From Anderseniella sp039978075 (GTDB taxonomy: Bacteria > Pseudomonadota > Alphaproteobacteria > Rhizobiales > Aestuariivirgaceae), in the NCBI GenBank assembly GCA_039978075.1, contig JBDWCA010000006.1, forward strand, positions 62,001 through 126,000: a stretch of 64,000 bases of DNA. The letters run 5' to 3'. The notes beneath the pieces are model-generated. The model was not told where the DNA came from. It ran no database searches and worked only from the letters and a program-made list of their open reading frames with translations. Shown here in pieces: positions 27,454 through 36,681 of the stretch. Positions within the stretch are counted from its first letter, which is position 1. Each line of letters begins with the position of its first letter. Made by a program: the position numbers and the translations under genes.

Positions 27454-28224
27454 CTACAGGCAGGCTGTAATGCCGCCATCCACGTACAGGATATGGCCGT
27501 TGACGAAGCTGGCTGAATCCGACGACAGGAACACCGCCGCACCCACCAGTTCCTCGACCTTGCCCCAGCGCCCGGCAGGGGTGCGCTTTGACAGCCAGGC
27601 GGAAAATTCCTCATCCGCCACCAGGGCCTCGGTAAGCTCGGTTTCGAAATATCCCGGCGCCAGACCGTTCACCTGCAGACCATGCTGCGCCCAGTCGGTG
27701 CACATGCCCTTGGTCAGATTTGCCACCGCCCCCTTCGAGGCCACATAAGGTGCAATGCCGGGCCGCGCCAGCGCGGTCTGTACCGAACAGATATTGATGA
27801 TCTTGCCGTGCTTGCGCTCGATCATGTGTTTGGCGACAGCCTTGCCGACATTGAACACCGAGTTGAGATTGGTGCGCATCAGCGTATCCCATGCATCGTC
27901 GGGAAAATCCTCCAGCGGAGTGCGATGCTGCATGCCGGCATTGTTGATCAGAATATCAATCGCGCCGGTGTCCGCCTCGACCTTTGCCACCCCGGCTTTG
28001 ACCGCTTGCGGGTCGGTGACATCAAACACGGCTGTCGAGACGGTCGCGCCGGTTTCCCTGAGCCCGGCAGCGGCCTGATCCAGCCTGCCGGCGTCACGTC
28101 CATTGATGACGATTTCGGCGCCTGCCCCTGACAATCCGGCGGCAAGTGCGTAGCCTATGCCCTTGCTGGAACCGGTTATCAGTGCCCGTTTGCCGGAAAG
28201 GCCAAAAAGGTCTTGTACATTCAT
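27454..28224 (-). CDS. idnO: Gluconate 5-dehydrogenase (5-keto-D-gluconate reductase), SDR family
   Basis: 256 residues from the ATG at 28224; a TTG one codon upstream is less likely. SDR signatures are TGSSKGIGYALA at the N-terminus, NNAGMQHR, the catalytic Ser in ICSVQTA and YVASK. The FGLSGKRALITGSSKGIG start and the MQHRTPLEDF segment are typical of IdnO/Gno enzymes, which reduce 5-ketogluconate to D-gluconate. It is divergent from idnD with 79 bp between them, and gluconokinase and Gnd are encoded nearby to consume its product. Confidence 0.88.
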   Translation of the reverse strand: MNVQDLFGLSGKRALITGSSKGIGYALAAGLSGAGAEIVINGRDAGRLDQAAAGLRETGATVSTAVFDVTDPQAVKAGVAKVEADTGAIDILINNAGMQHRTPLEDFPDDAWDTLMRTNLNSVFNVGKAVAKHMIERKHGKIINICSVQTALARPGIAPYVASKGAVANLTKGMCTDWAQHGLQVNGLAPGYFETELTEALVADEEFSAWLSKRTPAGRWGKVEELVGAAVFLSSDSASFVNGHILYVDGGITACL

Positions 28225-28303
28225 CAACTGTGTCCCTTAAACTTGCGTGAGAATTACTAATGACTGCTGTGCGTAAGCACGGCAACCCCGGAGGCTCTGT
28301 AAG

Positions 28304-29341
28304 GTGCAAACACTCACAATTCATTCTGCCAGGGATCTGAGAATTGAACAGGCCGAGGCCGGCGATCCGGACGAAGGCCAGGTGCGCATCGCCATGGCGG
28401 CAGGCGGCATTTGCGGCTCTGACCTGCACTATTACAATCACGGCGGGTTCGGCACCGTGCGCATCCGCGAACCGATGGTGTTGGGACATGAAGTCGCCGG
28501 TCATGTGGAAACGGTCGGCGCGGGCGTGACCCGCGTGAAAGCAGGCGATCTGGTCGCCATCAATCCCAGCAGGCCATGCGGGGCTTGCGATTACTGCAAC
28601 AAGGGTCACTTCAACCATTGCCTGAACATGCGGTTTTACGGATCCGCCATGCCGTTCCCCCACATACAGGGCGCTTTCCGGCAACAATTGCTGGTGGACG
28701 AGGCCCAGTGCGAGATTGTAGCGCCCGGTGTGAGCGCCGGCGAAGCTGCCATGGCTGAACCGTTCAGCGTCTGTCTGCACGCCGTGAAGCAGGCAGGCAC
28801 GATTGCGGACGTCCGTGTCCTGGTAACCGGCTGCGGACCGATTGGCGCGCTGTGTATCCTCGCGGCCAGACAGGCTGGTGCCGCAGAAATAGTCGTGTGC
28901 GACCTGACCGACCAGGCGCTTGAATTTGCCGCTCAGCTTGGAGCCGACAAGACAATCAACGTATCAGGCGGACCGGACGCGCTGGCACAGTTTACGGCCA
29001 ACAAGGGGTATTTTGACATCTGTATCGAGGCCTCCGGCAGCGAGCAGGCCCTGCACTCAGCTCTCACCGTAGTGCGCCCGCGCGGCACCATTGTGCAGCT
29101 GGGTCTGGGCGGAGACATGAGCGTGCCGATGAACATGGTGGTCGCGAAGGAGATACAACTTGCCGGCAGCTTCCGCTTCCACGAGGAGTTTGCCCAGGCC
29201 GTGAAGTTGATCAGTTCCGGAAACGTCGACGTCAAACCACTGATCTCGGCAACGCTGCCGCTTGTTGATGCCGTAGAGGCTTTCGAACTGGCCAATGACC
29301 GGTCCCGCGCCATGAAGGTCCAGTTGTCGTTTCAGGACTGA
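28304..29341 (+). CDS. idnD: L-idonate 5-dehydrogenase (zinc MDR family)
   Basis: A GTG start after GGAGG gives 345 residues. Zinc and structural motifs are C37 in GGICGSDLHYY, GHEVAGHV, and the four-Cys structural zinc cluster CGACDYCNKGHFNHC. The nucleotide fold is VTGCGPIGALCILAARQAG. The SDLHYYNHGGFG segment is characteristic of IdnD, which oxidises L-idonate at C5 to 5-ketogluconate. With idnO, gntK and gnd this completes an idonate/5-ketogluconate route. Divergence from idnO suggests a shared control region. Confidence 0.88.
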   Translation: MQTLTIHSARDLRIEQAEAGDPDEGQVRIAMAAGGICGSDLHYYNHGGFGTVRIREPMVLGHEVAGHVETVGAGVTRVKAGDLVAINPSRPCGACDYCNKGHFNHCLNMRFYGSAMPFPHIQGAFRQQLLVDEAQCEIVAPGVSAGEAAMAEPFSVCLHAVKQAGTIADVRVLVTGCGPIGALCILAARQAGAAEIVVCDLTDQALEFAAQLGADKTINVSGGPDALAQFTANKGYFDICIEASGSEQALHSALTVVRPRGTIVQLGLGGDMSVPMNMVVAKEIQLAGSFRFHEEFAQAVKLISSGNVDVKPLISATLPLVDAVEAFELANDRSRAMKVQLSFQD

Positions 29342-29369
29342 ACACGCAACACAGACAGAGTATGGTGTG

Positions 29370-29999
29370 TCAGAACGGACCGGTGCCGTAGACCAGCTGA
29401 ACACTGGGACGTTTCGACACCGCCATGGCGATACGGTGCACATTTGCAAACTCTTCGACACTGGGATGGTCATGCGCAGGTGACAACCACGTTGTCAGCA
29501 TGAACAGATAAATGTCCGCTGCGCTGAAGTCCTCGCCCAGCATCCAGTCATTGTCGCCAATGGCGTCATCCACGACTTGCCAGAGTTCGCGCAGGCGGCT
29601 GATGGAGCGCCGTTTTACACTGGCTTCGTGTTCAACTGTGTCGCAAAAACGGTCTGAATAATAGCTCATCTGGTAGGCGTTCTGCAGGGAGCTGGAAAAG
29701 AAGAACAGCCACTGAAGAAAGCGTCCCCGGTTGGGATCATCAACGCCCGGGGCAAGTCGGGGATCAGGATGACGATCACAAAGCCAGGTGGTAATCGCGC
29801 CGCACTCGTAGATTGCGGTACCGTTCGTTATCAGAACCGGAACCCAGCCATTGGGGTTGAGCGCCAGCAGTTCCGGTGCTCGCGGTGTGTCCATGTCAAT
29901 GCTCGTCGGAATGAGCGTGTAAGACTGGTTCAATTCCTCCAGTATCACACGGACACCCATGGAAGCACTGTTTTCAGCATAGTAAAGGGAATATGTCAT
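29370..29999 (-). CDS. Glutathione S-transferase family protein
   Basis: The 209-residue protein has an N-terminal thioredoxin-like domain (YSLYYAENSASMGVRVILEE, NGWVPVLITNGTAIYECGAI with the cis-Pro and acidic glutathione-contact region). A helical C-terminal domain contains LGEDFSAADIYLFMLTTW. These proteins conjugate or reduce electrophiles with glutathione, or isomerise metabolites. It lies downstream of a DadA-like oxidase with a 96-bp gap on the same strand. The substrate is not predictable. Confidence 0.85.
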   Translation of the reverse strand: MTYSLYYAENSASMGVRVILEELNQSYTLIPTSIDMDTPRAPELLALNPNGWVPVLITNGTAIYECGAITTWLCDRHPDPRLAPGVDDPNRGRFLQWLFFFSSSLQNAYQMSYYSDRFCDTVEHEASVKRRSISRLRELWQVVDDAIGDNDWMLGEDFSAADIYLFMLTTWLSPAHDHPSVEEFANVHRIAMAVSKRPSVQLVYGTGPF

Positions 30000-30095
30000 G
30001 ACTTCTGTTTTTCCGGGGCTGATTGCTTAATCGACAGGTAAGCCATTTTTGCCACAGCTTCGATGGCTGACCAATCAGGAAATTTGGAAACGGCG

Positions 30096-31340
30096 TCAGC
30101 GAAACCTGCCGGGTGCATAGGCAGATGTCTCGCTATTGCTCGAGGCCCCATCGACCATGCCCGCAACCAACCGGCCGGTTGCAGGTGCCATGCCCAGACC
30201 GTAGTGGCTGTGCCCGAAGGCGGCGAACAGTCCGGCATGACCGGCTAGTTCACCGATCGCCGGAAGGTTGTCCGGAAATGACGGGCGAACCCCCATCCAT
30301 CGCTCATTGGGTTCAATGTTGAGCGCCGGCAGCAGTCTTTTCGTCTGCGGGCCCAGCATATCAGCCCGCTCGTAACGCGGCGGGGCACTGTGATGGGCAA
30401 ACTCCGCCGTACCGGCAGACCGCAACCCGCCTTCCATGCTGCTCACCACGAACTTGCCCTGCACATCGGCCACGGAATGATTGAGCGATACGCCCGGGTC
30501 CGGAAACTCAAGATGATAACCGCGCTCGGAGATCAGCGGCAGTTTTATGCCGAACGGTTTGAGCAGGTCGGCAGACCAGATGCCTGCCGCCAGCACAAGA
30601 CGCTGAGCCGGGATGTTTCCCTCAGGCGTAACCAGAACATATCCCGCCTCCTCAGCCCTTTCGATGCCGCGCACTTCGGCCTGAACAAACCGAGCCCCTT
30701 GCGCCATGGCCTTGTCGGCCAGAACCTTGCACAACCTGCCGGGTGCCAGTGCGCGCGCCTGCTCCTTGATGATGATGCCGGTATGATAGTCATCACTGAT
30801 GGCTGGCTCAATGTCCCGGAGTTCCCCACCTTTGACAATCTCGACCGGTGCACCCTTGTCGATGCGCAGGCGCAAGGCGAGATCTGTCAGGGCCGGGCTG
30901 GCGGTGCCACGGAAAACATTCACATACCAACTGTCGCGCAGCAGGTTTTCATGGCCGGTCCCCTTCAGAAACCGGCGATAGACATCGACATTTTCATGCA
31001 CGAGTGCGCTCATGGCCTCAGAGATTTCTTCAACTTTTGCAAGCCGTGTGTTGGCGAGAAACCGCATCGACCAGGGAATTGTCGTGGCCAGGTCTCGCCA
31101 GCGGATACTGACCGGCCCGTCTGAACTCAACAGCCAGCCCGGTATCTGCTGCAAGGTGCCGGGCATGCACTGCGGTATGCACGACCACGGGGAAATGACG
31201 CCGGCATTGCCGTAACTTGTCGCCTCGCCCGGTGGCTGGCGGTCGACCAGCGTGACCACATAGCCCTTTTCCTGCAGGCTCAGGGCACAGCATACACCGA
31301 CGATGCCGGCCCCGAGTATGGTAACCTCACCGGTCACCTC
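30096..31340 (-). CDS. FAD-dependent D-amino-acid dehydrogenase (DadA)-like oxidoreductase
   Basis: The start is ambiguous: an ATG at 31388 lies inside the TRAP gene, and GTG codons at 31355 and 31340 follow it. 31340 gives MTGEVTILGAGIVGVCCALS, the usual N-terminus, and 414 residues. The dinucleotide motif GAGIVG and the C-terminal GVRPSFPDNLPAIGE and GHSHYGLGMAPATGRL motifs are those of DadA/DAO-type flavoenzymes. These oxidise D-amino acids, N-methyl amino acids or hydroxyproline isomers to 2-oxo or imino acids. Being downstream of a TRAP-TAXI transporter it probably oxidises the imported substrate. Confidence 0.85.
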   Translation of the reverse strand, partial: EVTGEVTILGAGIVGVCCALSLQEKGYVVTLVDRQPPGEATSYGNAGVISPWSCIPQCMPGTLQQIPGWLLSSDGPVSIRWRDLATTIPWSMRFLANTRLAKVEEISEAMSALVHENVDVYRRFLKGTGHENLLRDSWYVNVFRGTASPALTDLALRLRIDKGAPVEIVKGGELRDIEPAISDDYHTGIIIKEQARALAPGRLCKVLADKAMAQGARFVQAEVRGIERAEEAGYVLVTPEGNIPAQRLVLAAGIWSADLLKPFGIKLPLISERGYHLEFPDPGVSLNHSVADVQGKFVVSSMEGGLRSAGTAEFAHHSAPPRYERADMLGPQTKRLLPALNIEPNERWMGVRPSFPDNLPAIGELAGHAGLFAAFGHSHYGLGMAPATGRLVAGMVDGASSNSETSAYAPGRFR

Positions 31341-31359
31341 ATCACGACTGCCCACCGGT

Positions 31360-33579
31360 CTATCCAGCCTCGGCTGGCGACTGCACATTGCGGCGTTTGG
31401 ATATCTGGATCAGCAGCGTCGGCGCGGCAATGGCCAGCGCCACCAGGTCAGCCTGGAAGCTTGGCGCAATCATGACAATACCGGACAGCGCAAACAACAG
31501 GCGTTCCGGCACGCTCATCGGCACCAGGAAGAAGCCGACGACAGCGGCCGACAGGAACAGCACTCCAAGGATACAACTGGTTGCCGTGTAGCTGAAGGTC
31601 AGCAGATCAAACCCGGTTGACGAGACAATCAGCAGGACCGGCGCATAGACAAACGCCATAGGCGCGACCACCTTGCCGAGCCCGAGCGTGAATGCGGAAA
31701 TGCCGGTTCGGAACGGATTGGCGTTGGCAATCGCGGCTGCCGCATAGGCAGACGTACACACCGGAGGCGTTATTTCCGACACCACGCCATAATAGAGGAC
31801 GAACATGTGACTTGCGATCGGCGGCACGCCGAGTTGTGCCAGCGCCGGCTGCGCCACGGACACCAGCATGATGTAAAGTGCGGTGGTTGGAATGCCCGCG
31901 CCCATCAGAATGCAGGCAATAGCGACGAACACCAGCGACAGGAACAGTTGCAGGTCCGTGACCGCGAACAGTTCCAGCCCACCGATTGTAATCAGGTCAT
32001 AGAGGCTTGTCGCCATCGCGCCGGCACCCTGGGTCACCATGAAGCCGATGCGGAAACCGATGCCTGTAGTATTGATGACTCCAACGACAATGCCGACCGC
32101 GGCAGACGCGGCACCCACCGCCAGGGCGTATTTCACACCGAGTTGCACGGACTCGCTCATTTCAGGGATCAGCACGCGAGGTTGCGGGTTGAAGGTCCCG
32201 ATAATTGAAATCGTGATCAGTATGGCACTCATGACCAGATCAAAGCCGCCGTCCGAATACTTCCACAGCACGAAGGCGATAAACATGGCAGGCAGCACCA
32301 GCGTAACCGGCGCCTTGTGGCGGGACATGCCGACGATAACCGACAGCGAAATACCACAGAATGCCGACATGAACGGCGTGTAACCGGAAAACAGCACCAG
32401 CAGCAGGCCGATCAGCGGGATGATATTTGCCCAGCCATCGCGCCAGACTTTGGCAAACTTCGGCAGCATCTCCTTCGACATGCCCTGCAGGTTCAGCTTG
32501 CGCGCCATCAGATGCACAACGGTGAACACGCCCACATAATGCAGCATGGCCGGGAAGATCGCCGCAATCACGATCGTTGTGTAGGGAAGTTCCAGGAACT
32601 CCGCCATGATGAAGGCAGCAGCCCCCATGATAGGCGGGGTGATCTGCCCGCCGGCAGACGCTGCCGCCTCGACACCACCGGCGAAATGCGCCGGATATCC
32701 CAACCGCTTCATGTTCGGGATGGTCAGCGCCCCGGTGGACACAGTGTTGGCGACCGATGAGCCGGAAATAGTCCCGAAGAAGGCCGACGAAACCACCGAC
32801 ACCTTGGCCGGCCCGCCCGTATAGCGGCCGGCCAGGATCGTCGCATTGTCGATGAACAGGGCGCCAAGACCGGTGCGCTGGGCAATCACGCCGAACAGCA
32901 CGAAATGAAACACGATAGTCGACACAACCCACAGAGTGACACCGAAGATGCCTTCCTGTGGAAAGTACATGCTGGAAACGAAGGTGTTAAATTTCACGCC
33001 GGGATGCTGCAGGATGCCGGGGAAGTAAGGCCCGAGCAGCGCGTAGGATATGAACACGCAGATGATCAGCGGCAGCACCCAGCCCAGCGTGCGCCGCGCC
33101 AGATCGAGCACCAGCACGATGATGATCACGCCGAAAAAGATGTCGTAGGAGTTGGGATTGCCCATCCTGAAGGTCTGTTCTTCAATGCCGAGCGCGGGAA
33201 TCCCGCGCCACGCCAGACCGACATAAAGCGACGCCGCCACCCCCAGCGCCATGAACACAAGGTCGTACAAGGGAATATTGCCGATCCGCAGTCGTGAGAC
33301 CTTCATGGCCAGCAGGCTTTTGGTCCTGAAGATCGGGAACAGGGCATAGGTGAGAATGAACAGGCCGGTGAGATGCCAGCCCATGTGCCAGTGATCAGCC
33401 GGCAGGCCGAAGCCTGCAGTCAGATAGTGGTAAAGCGCAAACACCAGAGCCACCACCCGCAACACCTTGCCGACGGACGGCGAAACCTGTCGCGTCTGGG
33501 ATGCTTCGTCATACTTTTCCTCGATCGCCGCCAGCTCTTCGGCGGACAGCTCACGATCAGTATCGTTTGATGTGCTCAT
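31360..33579 (-). CDS. TRAP transporter fused permease (DctQ-DctM fusion, 4TM/12TM)
   Basis: 739 residues from the ATG at 33579, which has GGGGAGG upstream; a longer frame to 33627 is less likely. The N-terminal region to about residue 200 has DctQ-like helices. The remainder is a DctM domain with SSAFFGTISGSSVANTVSTG, GGQITPPIMGAAAFIMAE and YYGVVSEITPPVCTSAYAAA motifs. Such fusions pair with TAXI-type receptors, here encoded immediately upstream. It carries carboxylates or amino acids with sodium or proton symport. Confidence 0.93.
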   Translation of the reverse strand: MSTSNDTDRELSAEELAAIEEKYDEASQTRQVSPSVGKVLRVVALVFALYHYLTAGFGLPADHWHMGWHLTGLFILTYALFPIFRTKSLLAMKVSRLRIGNIPLYDLVFMALGVAASLYVGLAWRGIPALGIEEQTFRMGNPNSYDIFFGVIIIVLVLDLARRTLGWVLPLIICVFISYALLGPYFPGILQHPGVKFNTFVSSMYFPQEGIFGVTLWVVSTIVFHFVLFGVIAQRTGLGALFIDNATILAGRYTGGPAKVSVVSSAFFGTISGSSVANTVSTGALTIPNMKRLGYPAHFAGGVEAAASAGGQITPPIMGAAAFIMAEFLELPYTTIVIAAIFPAMLHYVGVFTVVHLMARKLNLQGMSKEMLPKFAKVWRDGWANIIPLIGLLLVLFSGYTPFMSAFCGISLSVIVGMSRHKAPVTLVLPAMFIAFVLWKYSDGGFDLVMSAILITISIIGTFNPQPRVLIPEMSESVQLGVKYALAVGAASAAVGIVVGVINTTGIGFRIGFMVTQGAGAMATSLYDLITIGGLELFAVTDLQLFLSLVFVAIACILMGAGIPTTALYIMLVSVAQPALAQLGVPPIASHMFVLYYGVVSEITPPVCTSAYAAAAIANANPFRTGISAFTLGLGKVVAPMAFVYAPVLLIVSSTGFDLLTFSYTATSCILGVLFLSAAVVGFFLVPMSVPERLLFALSGIVMIAPSFQADLVALAIAAPTLLIQISKRRNVQSPAEAG

Positions 33580-33609
33580 AATGGCCTCCCCTGCGCAGGT
33601 CTTTTGGGT

Positions 33610-33640
33610 GACAGGCGCCACCCACAAGATGGCGCCTGTC
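33610..33640 (-). terminator. Intercistronic hairpin between TAXI receptor and fused permease
   Basis: GACAGGCGCCA and TGGCGCCTGTC form a perfect 11-bp stem with a 9-base loop in the 94-bp gap between the two genes. There is no U-run, so attenuation or mRNA end protection is more likely than full termination. Confidence 0.7.
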
Positions 33641-33673
33641 GATTTCAGTTCGAAGCTTTAGAGAAAAGCTGGC

Positions 33674-34687
33674 CTATTTGAGCAGGCCGACTTCCTTGTA
33701 GAACTTCTCAGCACCCGGATGCAGCGGCACACCCAGTGCGGCAACACCGTCAAGCGCGGTATCCGGTGTAATCTGCTTGCCCTTGGCATGACCATTGTCG
33801 AGCAGCTTGCGGGTATTGTCGTTCCACAAGGCTTTGGTAATGCCGTAAACAAGTTCTTCTGACTGGTCCGATGACACCACCAGCATAGCACTCACTGCCG
33901 GTGTCAGGGTGTCGGTGTCGACACCTTCATAGACGCCTGCCGGAATCTTGGACGGGATATAGGCTGGAATGACACCGTTGATCTTTTTCAGATCATCTTC
34001 GGTAAACGAATGCAGGCTCATGCCCTTGGTTGAAGACAGTTGCACCATGGCTGCAACCGGCCAGCCGGCAGCGTAGAAGTAGGCATCGAGCTGACCGTCG
34101 GCCAGACGCTCTGCACTCTGGCTGTTGTTCAGTTCGGCTTCTTCCATATTGTCGCGGTTCACACCCCATGCCTCGAGCATCTGCAGCACCGCAACCTGGG
34201 TACCGGAGCCTGCCTGTGCGATACCGACGCGCTTGCCTTTCAGGTCACCGAGATCATTGATCTTTGCCCCCTTGGGCATCACCAGATGTAAATCTTCCGG
34301 AAACAGGTTCGCAATGATGCGCAGTTTCGGATGCGCTTTGCCTTCAAACTTGCCTTCGCCCAGATACATCGAGCGAGTGACGTCGGCAGCCGCAAGGCCT
34401 GCTTCCAGTTCACCGTTCTGCACTGCGGCATTGTTGAACACCGACGCAGTGGTTGACTGGGCAATGGCGATCAGACCGGGTACACCGCACTGGCCACCCT
34501 TGTCACAGGCGCGCGCGCCTGGAGGTGCAGAAATACCATTGGCGATAGTGCCGCCGATGGGGAAGTAGGTACCGCCGGCACCACCTGTGCCAATGCGGAA
34601 AAACGTAGGCGACTGGGCTTGTGCGATTCCGGCCGCCAATAGTGTGCCGGCCGCCAAAACAGCCATGAGTGTTTTGTGGAATTTCAT
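33674..34687 (-). CDS. TAXI-family TRAP solute receptor
   Basis: The 337-residue protein has a Sec signal (LMAVLAAGTLLAAGIAQAQS). The TAXI opening motif FFRIGTGGAGGTYFPIGGTIA follows, with the core LKGKRVGIAQAGSGT and DAYFYAAGWPVAAM. TAXI receptors bind dicarboxylates or amino acids such as glutamate. It has an ACDKGGQCG insert with two Cys that could form a disulfide. The divergent LysR gene is 119 bp away. DadA-like and GST genes downstream suggest an amino-acid-like ligand, which is inference. Confidence 0.92.
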   Translation of the reverse strand: MKFHKTLMAVLAAGTLLAAGIAQAQSPTFFRIGTGGAGGTYFPIGGTIANGISAPPGARACDKGGQCGVPGLIAIAQSTTASVFNNAAVQNGELEAGLAAADVTRSMYLGEGKFEGKAHPKLRIIANLFPEDLHLVMPKGAKINDLGDLKGKRVGIAQAGSGTQVAVLQMLEAWGVNRDNMEEAELNNSQSAERLADGQLDAYFYAAGWPVAAMVQLSSTKGMSLHSFTEDDLKKINGVIPAYIPSKIPAGVYEGVDTDTLTPAVSAMLVVSSDQSEELVYGITKALWNDNTRKLLDNGHAKGKQITPDTALDGVAALGVPLHPGAEKFYKEVGLLK

Positions 34688-34756
34688 TCCTTTTCTCCCT
34701 TGAAACGGCTTCCCTGTGAAACCTTGAGAGAAAGGCTACGTCGTATAGCTCATTTG

Positions 34757-34798
34757 CACAAATTTTCATTTTCTTTAAAGTCATAGGAAAAATTTGTG
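34757..34798. promoter_or_regulatory. Inverted repeat, putative LysR-type operator
   Basis: Perfect 10-bp arms CACAAATTTT (34757-34766) and AAAATTTGTG (34789-34798) are separated by 22 bp in the divergent region between the TAXI receptor and lysR genes. The position just before the lysR start fits autoregulation. The spacing is wider than a single T-N11-A box, so two subsites are possible. Confidence 0.6.
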
Positions 34799-34806
34799 GG
34801 TGCATC

Positions 34807-35736
34807 ATGAATTTAAATCAGATGCGTGCCTTCCATGAAGTCATGCTGACCGGGTCGATTTCGCAGACCGCGCGCAACCTCAATCGCACGCAACCGTCGA
34901 TCAGCGCGACCATCGCCAATCTCGAAACCAGCCTTGGCATGAAGCTGTTCGACCGCAAGGGCGGCCGGCTGCACGCAGTGCCCGAAGCTCAATACCTGTT
35001 TGAAGAATGCGGCGAACTGCTGAAACGGGTCGAGTCCATCACCCAGAACATGCGCCGCATCCGGGCGCTGAAAAGCGGCGAACTACGCATTGCCTCCATG
35101 CCCGGCCCGTCGGTGTTTCTGTTGCCGGACATCGTGTCGAAATACGCCAAGGACAAATCCGACATCAAGACGACGCTTGTCTCTCGCAGCACCGAAGCCG
35201 TTATCCAGCTGGTGGCGGCCCAGCAATATGATATCGGCATTTGCGACAATCATCCCAACCTGTCACGCGAAAGCGGCCTGATAGACTCAGAACTGGTGCG
35301 GTTTTCCTGCCTGTGCGCAGTACCGGCGCAGAGTCCTTTGGCAACAGAGAAGATCATCACCATCGACCATCTTGACACCAAGCCGGTCGGCATACTGATG
35401 GACGAGCATCCCGTCTCCATCCAGCTGCAGGACGCATTTGCCTCAGCAGGTGCATCAATGAATGTGGCGTTCGCAACCCAGTACTTCATTCCCCTGCTGA
35501 CCTATGTGGAAAACGGGTTGGCCTGCGCCGTGGTCGATCCGGTAACGGCGCAAAGCTATAAACTCTACCGCGGCGGCCAGACCGCCGGGGTCATATTCAA
35601 ACCGTTCCACCCGGACATTGCTTTTGAGCTGGCCATTCTCAGGCCCAACCACCGCCCCGTATCGCTGCTGGCGAAAGACTTTGCCGACACCCTCGTCGGC
35701 CATTTTCACACGATTGCCGGCAGTCAGGCAGAATAG
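34807..35736 (+). CDS. LysR-family transcriptional regulator
   Basis: The 309-residue protein has an N-terminal winged helix (MNLNQMRAFHEVMLTGSIS, then RTQPSISATIANLETSLG). The effector domain begins near residue 93 (SGELRIASMPGPS). The divergent arrangement with the TAXI-TRAP-DadA operon makes it the likely activator of that operon in response to the imported substrate. Confidence 0.92.
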   Translation: MNLNQMRAFHEVMLTGSISQTARNLNRTQPSISATIANLETSLGMKLFDRKGGRLHAVPEAQYLFEECGELLKRVESITQNMRRIRALKSGELRIASMPGPSVFLLPDIVSKYAKDKSDIKTTLVSRSTEAVIQLVAAQQYDIGICDNHPNLSRESGLIDSELVRFSCLCAVPAQSPLATEKIITIDHLDTKPVGILMDEHPVSIQLQDAFASAGASMNVAFATQYFIPLLTYVENGLACAVVDPVTAQSYKLYRGGQTAGVIFKPFHPDIAFELAILRPNHRPVSLLAKDFADTLVGHFHTIAGSQAE

Positions 35737-35766
35737 CTTAAGACTGGTGTCCTCGCCGGAATGGCT

Positions 35767-36558
35767 CTAGTTTGTTGTAGCGGCCAAAATTTCCTCGATG
35801 ACACTCAAGACCTGTTTCGATTTCTGCGGATCAAGCGCGTCAGAGTGAGGTTCGGCAAACCGGCCGGCATCGTTGTCGAAATACTTGCCGGACGCGCTTG
35901 CGAATTCATCTGACAGTGCCGCCCGGTCCAGAATGTCGGCACCGATGCTCAGATCATTGCCGGCGACACCAAAACCCTGCTTGACCATCTTGCTGGCCAG
36001 AAGCGATCCCGGATTGACAGCCACCACGACCGGGCCGTCAGGCAGTTTTTTCGCCAGTTCGCGAGACCATATCGTGAGCGCGAGCTTGCTCTGCGCGTAA
36101 GCCTCCAAATCAGCCAGTCGGGCCTGTCCGGCGAGCGCTTTCAGGTCGACCGGCGCCTGCGCTGCTGATGACAGGTTAATAACACGCCCGGACGGGCCCA
36201 TCGACGGCAACAGGCGCAGCGTCAATGCGTAAGGCGCCAGCGTATTGACCACAAACCGGACATCAAGCCCGTCAGAAGTGGTTGGATCTGATGTTTTGAA
36301 GACGCCCGCATTGTTGATCAGCACATCGACTTTCTCATGCTTCGCGATCACCGACTTTGCCAGCTCTTCAACTTCCGTCAGTTTGGACAGATCGGCAACG
36401 TAGCCCTCCACTTCGCCACCAAGCACCTTCTGTGCCGCATCCAGTTTTGCCGGATTGCGTCCGTGCAGAAGGATGGTGTGTCCCTTTGCCGACAGCTTCC
36501 TGGCCGTTTCAAACCCGATACCATCGGTCGATCCGGTAATTAGAATTATCTTGGTCAT
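35767..36558 (-). CDS. Short-chain dehydrogenase/reductase
   Basis: About 263 residues (tandem ATG at 36561 and 36558). SDR motifs are ITGSTDGIGFETAR, NNAGVF, the Ser in VINLSSAAQAP and the YAQSK catalytic pair. It resembles retinol dehydrogenase-like bacterial SDRs, which have wide substrate range. There is no clear operon partner: the LysR gene converges on it and the next minus-strand gene is 121 bp upstream. Confidence 0.87.
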   Translation of the reverse strand: MTKIILITGSTDGIGFETARKLSAKGHTILLHGRNPAKLDAAQKVLGGEVEGYVADLSKLTEVEELAKSVIAKHEKVDVLINNAGVFKTSDPTTSDGLDVRFVVNTLAPYALTLRLLPSMGPSGRVINLSSAAQAPVDLKALAGQARLADLEAYAQSKLALTIWSRELAKKLPDGPVVVAVNPGSLLASKMVKQGFGVAGNDLSIGADILDRAALSDEFASASGKYFDNDAGRFAEPHSDALDPQKSKQVLSVIEEILAATTN

Positions 36559-36681
36559 CATGCGCGTCCTAAAGAGGTTTAAGCGAACAGCTCAGGTAAT
36601 TCACTCCGCACCCGACTCACGGATGAATTGTCACCGAAGGTCTATCTACACTGGCGGTCGGGTTAACGTCGAATGATTGCA

